Of a stretch of 64,000 bases of DNA, positions 60,578 through 64,000 are shown piece by piece (the stretch's first letter is position 1; every line of letters begins with the position of its first letter). A program made the translations under genes and the position numbers. Under the pieces are notes generated by a model, which saw nothing but the letters and a program-made list of their open reading frames with translations, was not told the DNA's origin and did no database searches. Origin of the DNA: Bdellovibrio sp. BCCA (lineage in GTDB: Bacteria > Bdellovibrionota > Bdellovibrionia > Bdellovibrionales > Bdellovibrionaceae); NCBI RefSeq assembly GCF_037996825.1, contig NZ_JBBNAC010000001.1, forward strand, positions 3,348,001-3,412,000, read 5' to 3'.

Positions 60578-61792
60578 TTAGTCCTGAGAACAATTTTTTA
60601 CGAGCTTCAAAACCTGACGAATTTCGGAAACACTCAGAGCCATCGGCTTGATTGCGCAGGAGACTTTGCTGGAAGTTTTCAAGTAATCGCTGAGAGGCTT
60701 TAAGCTTTCGCGATTCATATTCCAAAGATCATTAAACTCTTTGTTGTAAGACGGAAGAACATCATCTGCGGCCTGACCACTGAGTTCTACCAGATTTTCG
60801 ATATGGCTCTTTTCACTGCTCTCGGACCAATTGAAAGATCCTGAAAGAACTTTGGCATTATCGACGATCATAAATTTATTGTGCATTTGGAAGGCCATGT
60901 ATTCCGAAACCTCCAAATTGTAGAACTTCACTCGCAATTGCAGGTTGCGATTGCTTAACAGGTATTGCGCTCTTTTTCCAATGTCCATGAAGTCGTCTTG
61001 GCTAATCACAAGATAGATTTTCACACCACGGTTGGCCGCCGCTTGCAGGGCCTCAAGCACTGGTTTTAAGCGCACGCGCGTTGTTGCGATTTTGATTTCG
61101 CTTCGAGCTTCGTTAATAAGACGGACCACTTGATCGGTAAGACGCGATGGCTCGTTTGATTTTTTATCCAATGTGCGAGGTGAATTAAAGAACACTTCCA
61201 CATCGCCCTGGTCAAAGAAGCTCACTTCACTTGTTTCGTTATTATCTGAGTGCTGACCAAATTCTTTGGAGTTCATCCATAGACGATTGAACTCTTGCAG
61301 ATAGCGGCTTGTGATTTCATTTTCTTGAGTAAAGAACAGGATGTTTTCATTGTAGTTACGGTAAGAAGACAGAGACCAGTTCGCACTCCCAGTAATCACT
61401 TTGTGATTGCTTAGACCTGCGTCGATAACGGCAAACTTGTGATGAACCTTTACAGATTTTCCTAAATAACGAACGTCAATGCCAAGGCTTTCTAGAGCTG
61501 CCATCTTCTTTTCATTTTCTTCTGGCGTCGCGTACCCTTCAAAGATCAAACGGATTTGAAGACTTCCTTCTTGAATACGTTTCTGCACTGAAGGCGATTG
61601 GAGAGCTTTAATCACTGGGGACGCCGATGTAGTTTCCATATTGTACATGGCAATATCAACGGTGCTTTGTGCCTCTTCAATCCAAGTAGCGATCTTTTCC
61701 AAAGTTGGATCGTGTGGATGAAAAAGGACTTCCACTTTGGCATAGGAATTTAGCGCAAAAAACACGGAACAAAAGAAAAGAATCGTTTTCAT
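60578..61792 (-). CDS. Secreted phospholipase D-like protein
   Basis: A 404-residue exported member of the PLD superfamily, with signal peptide ending at SYA (residue 18). Both catalytic HKD motifs are complete: HHKFAVID followed by ITGSANWS (near residue 122) and MHNKFMIVD followed by LSGSFNWS (near 297). Members include phospholipases, nucleases and transferases, so the substrate is open. A role in cutting prey membrane or DNA is plausible. It lies between menB and a lipoprotein gene with its own region, so it seems an insertion into the men block. Confidence 0.88.
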   Translation of the reverse strand: MKTILFFCSVFFALNSYAKVEVLFHPHDPTLEKIATWIEEAQSTVDIAMYNMETTSASPVIKALQSPSVQKRIQEGSLQIRLIFEGYATPEENEKKMAALESLGIDVRYLGKSVKVHHKFAVIDAGLSNHKVITGSANWSLSSYRNYNENILFFTQENEITSRYLQEFNRLWMNSKEFGQHSDNNETSEVSFFDQGDVEVFFNSPRTLDKKSNEPSRLTDQVVRLINEARSEIKIATTRVRLKPVLEALQAAANRGVKIYLVISQDDFMDIGKRAQYLLSNRNLQLRVKFYNLEVSEYMAFQMHNKFMIVDNAKVLSGSFNWSESSEKSHIENLVELSGQAADDVLPSYNKEFNDLWNMNRESLKPLSDYLKTSSKVSCAIKPMALSVSEIRQVLKLVKNCSQD

Positions 61793-61860
61793 AAAGTCTC
61801 CTCGACGAGGAACTTCTAGCCGACATTCGGATCTTATGTCATCTGCATGGTAAAGAGATT

Positions 61861-61905
61861 ATTATTCTTATAAGGAATAATGGGTTTGGCGAACCCAAAC
61901 CCATT
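61861..61905 (-). terminator. menB operon terminator
   Basis: AATGGGTTTGG-cgaac-CCAAACCCATT (61879-61905) forms an 11-base stem just after the menB stop. On the minus strand a T-rich stretch follows, with a second stem ATTATTC-ttataag-GAATAAT (61861-61881) overlapping its base. Confidence 0.75.
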
Positions 61906-61914
61906 TTAAAAGAC

Positions 61915-62820
61915 TTAGTAGTGCCAAGGGAACTTAGAGAAATCTTTAGGACGTTTTTCTACGAAAGAATTTCTGCCTTCGACAGCTTCTTCCGTTCCGT
62001 AAGCCAAGCGAGTCGCTTCCCCGGCGAACAATTGCTGACCCACCAAACCGTCGTCGCAAAGATTGAATCCATACTTCAACATGCGCATCGCTGTTGGTGA
62101 TTTTGAATTCATTTCGTAAGCCCACTCCAACGCCACTTTCTCAAGATCTTTGTGAGGGATCACAGCATTGACCATGCCCATTTCAAAAGCCTCTTGAGCA
62201 GAGTAATTGCGACCTAAGAAGAAAATCTCACGCGCACGCTTTTGCCCAACCATGCGGGCCAAGTAAGCTGAACCGTAACCGCTATCAAAACTTGCGACGT
62301 CTGGATCTGTTTGTTTAAAGACCGCGTGCTCTTTACTTGCAAGGGTCAAATCACAAACCACATGAAGTGAGTGACCGCCACCGACAGCCCAACCAGGAAC
62401 TACGGCAACCACAATCTTAGGCATAAAACGAATCAAGCGCTGAACTTCCAAAATATGCAAACGACCCAAACGAGCCAAATCCATTTTTCCAACAGCTTCT
62501 TTATCTTCGTATTTGTATCCGTCTTTTCCACGAATACGTTGATCACCGCCAGAACAGAAAGCCCATCCACCATCTTTAGGAGAAGGACCATTGCCTGTGA
62601 TCAAAACAACACCGACGTCTGCCGTGATACGCGCATGTTCTAAAGCCGTATAAAGTTCATCCACCGTTTGTGGACGAAAAGCATTGCGAACCTCAGGACG
62701 ATTAAAAGCAATACGAACAGTTCCCTGATCTTTCGCACGATGATAAGTAATATCCTGAAACTTCACGCCAGGAATTTGAACTTCTGTCCACCACTCTGGA
62801 TTAAAAATATCCGAAACCAT
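61915..62820 (-). CDS. menB: 1,4-dihydroxy-2-naphthoyl-CoA synthase
   Basis: Crotonase-family ring closure of succinylbenzoyl-CoA in menaquinone synthesis. The 301-residue protein has FNRPEVRNAFRPQTVDELY, FCSGGDQRIRG with the active loop, VPGWAVGGGHSLHVVCDLT and TDPDVASFDSGYGSAYLAR, the last typical of MenB. It is about 15-25 residues longer than the E. coli enzyme. It follows aroC by 11 bases on the same strand, with aroE before. Confidence 0.96.
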   Translation of the reverse strand: MVSDIFNPEWWTEVQIPGVKFQDITYHRAKDQGTVRIAFNRPEVRNAFRPQTVDELYTALEHARITADVGVVLITGNGPSPKDGGWAFCSGGDQRIRGKDGYKYEDKEAVGKMDLARLGRLHILEVQRLIRFMPKIVVAVVPGWAVGGGHSLHVVCDLTLASKEHAVFKQTDPDVASFDSGYGSAYLARMVGQKRAREIFFLGRNYSAQEAFEMGMVNAVIPHKDLEKVALEWAYEMNSKSPTAMRMLKYGFNLCDDGLVGQQLFAGEATRLAYGTEEAVEGRNSFVEKRPKDFSKFPWHY

Positions 62821-62831
62821 TTTATACCTCT

Positions 62832-63857
62832 TTAGATACGGTCCGTTTTAGACCATAAGTAGTGATCTGCCAACACCAGCCATGTCATAGATTCCAGAAC
62901 TGGTATAGCTCTGGTGACAATACAAGGGTCATGACGACCTTTTTTAGCGACATCTAAGATGGAACTTGTCGGTTTAAAAGAAACTCGCAATAAAATGCTT
63001 TCACCCGTTGAAATTCCACCGCGAATACCGCCATAGGCAGTTTGTGAGCCTTGGTGGAAGTCCGTACCCTTTACTGCAACCGCATCAAAACCTAAACCCA
63101 ACTCAAATCCATTCGTGGCACCTACGCTTAAGAAGGCCTGCGCCAAATCAGATTTCAATTTATGAAATACAGGTTGTCCTAAATAACCGGGCGGATTCTG
63201 AATCAGAATTTCAGCGACGCCACCATAGCTGTCTCCCTGCTCTTGCGCCTTCTTTAGCAAAGCATCAACTTCATGATCGCGTGTTGAAGGAAAGCGCGCC
63301 TGGAAAGAATCAATGTTTTTAGATGTGACTTGTTCACGCTCTTCTTGAGACAACGTGAAAGGACCAATTTGTGAAGCATAACCAAGGACCTTTGTTGGTG
63401 CACTTACATGCTTCATCATCATTTGTGCTACGGAACCGGCCATCACACGCGATACGGTTTCGCGACCGGAAGAGCGTCCACCGCCACGATGATCACTGTG
63501 ACCGAATTTATTTTTCCACATGTCATCGGCATGACCTGCGCGAGGACTTGTTTTAATATCTTTATAATCTTGCGAGCGTGCATCTTGATTGCGCACGATC
63601 ATGGCAATCGGAGTTCCTAAAGTTTGCCCTTCAAAAACGCCGCTTAAAATTTCCGGCGTATCTGTCTCTTGGCGGCTTGAAACAATTTGTCCCGAACCAT
63701 GATGACCAGGACGGCGACGCTCCAACTCTTTTTTTAAAAGAGCCTCATCAAACTTCACACCCGCAGGACATCCGTCAATCACGACTCCTAAAGCCGTTCC
63801 ATGACTTTCACCAAAACTTGTTATCACAAAACGGGAACCGATTTGATTTGCGCTCAT
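62832..63857 (-). CDS. aroC: Chorismate synthase
   Basis: Makes chorismate from EPSP using reduced FMN. The 341-residue protein has ITSFGESHGTALGVVIDGCP, RRPGHHGSGQIVSSRQETD, the EILSGVFEGQTLGTPIA segment, a DHRGGGRSSGRETVSRV FMN site and AYGGIRGGISTGESI. Its start codon overlaps the aroE stop (ATGA). It supplies chorismate to menF and to aromatic amino acids. Confidence 0.97.
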   Translation of the reverse strand: MSANQIGSRFVITSFGESHGTALGVVIDGCPAGVKFDEALLKKELERRRPGHHGSGQIVSSRQETDTPEILSGVFEGQTLGTPIAMIVRNQDARSQDYKDIKTSPRAGHADDMWKNKFGHSDHRGGGRSSGRETVSRVMAGSVAQMMMKHVSAPTKVLGYASQIGPFTLSQEEREQVTSKNIDSFQARFPSTRDHEVDALLKKAQEQGDSYGGVAEILIQNPPGYLGQPVFHKLKSDLAQAFLSVGATNGFELGLGFDAVAVKGTDFHQGSQTAYGGIRGGISTGESILLRVSFKPTSSILDVAKKGRHDPCIVTRAIPVLESMTWLVLADHYLWSKTDRI

Positions 63858-64000
63858 AGCGCCTCCTCACAGTTTTTCCAGAAAATTCTTTGGCCTTGTG
63901 CTTGACCTGTGAACATCACAAGTCCTGACTGATAATTGGCTCCGCACTTTTGTGCGTACTCGCGCCCCAGAGAGTCCTCTTTATAATTTAAATCGAATAC
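63854..64000 (-). CDS. aroE: Shikimate dehydrogenase, C-terminal part
   Basis: Only the last 48 codons are in the window; the gene continues beyond position 64000. The visible part, starting VFDLNYKEDSLGREYAQKC and containing GLVMFTGQAQ, matches the C-terminus of AroE (VxDxxYxP, then A..G......GxxMLxxQ). AroE reduces 3-dehydroshikimate to shikimate with NADPH. Its stop overlaps aroC by 4 bases, fitting an aroE-aroC-menB transcript. Confidence 0.8.
   Translation of the reverse strand, partial: VFDLNYKEDSLGREYAQKCGANYQSGLVMFTGQAQGQRIFWKNCEEAL

Noticed and set aside
1-64000. CRISPR arrays, insertion sequences, prophage or a replication origin
   Set aside because: I saw no spaced direct repeats, transposase or phage genes, or DnaA-box clusters.

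Overview
The window looks like chromosomal DNA of a predatory bacterium of the Bdellovibrio group (Bdellovibrionota). This is inferred from gene content: a PBP4-type DacB beside a periplasmic ankyrin protein (the arrangement of the known prey-invasion self-protection pair), many secreted hydrolases and lipoproteins, an exo-N-acetylmuramidase family protein, a compact chemotaxis operon, and a menaquinone- and haem-dependent respiratory make-up. I see no tRNA, rRNA, insertion sequence, prophage or CRISPR array, and no gap between genes exceeds 300 bases. About 63 genes and one gene remnant fill the window densely. Many neighbours overlap by 4 bases (ATGA or GTGA), so most are in operons.

Layout. 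0.2-1.3 kb: a small secreted protein, then a HigBA-type toxin-antitoxin pair with a perfect operator inside its promoter. 1.4-6.1 kb: agmatinase-like enzyme, mutY with two exported proteins, and a NamZ/DUF1343 protein. 6.2-17.1 kb: a nearly complete C5 haem pathway. hemB diverges from hemA-hemC(D)-hemL-[histidine kinase-response regulator]-hemE-hemN-hemG-hemH. The window thus carries glutamyl-tRNA to protohaem with a two-component system in the middle of the operon. 17.1-19.0 kb: a remnant of lrgB and a DipZ-like thiol-redox membrane protein. 19.2-23.8 kb: an AT-richer island with two ankyrin-like lipoproteins, DacB and a periplasmic ankyrin protein.

23.9-33.0 kb: sodC, a DEAD-box helicase, a hydrolase, pcnB, a receiver/cyclic-nucleotide sensor, a prolyl-oligopeptidase lipoprotein and a sorbosone-dehydrogenase/cytochrome c protein. 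33.1-33.7 kb: a VapBC pair with a near-consensus promoter that implies a leaderless mRNA. 33.8-38.5 kb: cheA-cheR-cheB and divergent cheW. 38.6-49.7 kb: a Cys-rich regulator with a divergent membrane protein, transketolase, adenosine deaminase, envelope proteins (LEA14-like, GlsB, an OmpA-type protein) and homogentisate dioxygenase. 49.8-55.3 kb: a hybrid kinase, YihY, proline iminopeptidase and two S1 protease lipoproteins. 55.3-64.0 kb: a shikimate/menaquinone block (menF-menD-menH, aroF-menG, menB, aroC, aroE) interrupted by a secreted phospholipase D-like enzyme and a tiny lipoprotein.

How it fits together. Haem, menaquinone, cytochrome c and the thiol-redox protein serve respiration. DacB, the ankyrins, NamZ, the proteases and the PLD enzyme fit prey-wall remodelling and prey digestion. 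The most promising lead is the ankyrin/DacB island, in which two outer-membrane-type lipoproteins may extend the known ankyrin self-protection mechanism. Next are the kinase pair inside the haem operon with an unusually small glutamyl-tRNA reductase, an interleaved A-B-A'-B' inverted repeat downstream of the OmpA-like gene, and hairpins at or over the ribosome-binding sites of several hydrolase genes.
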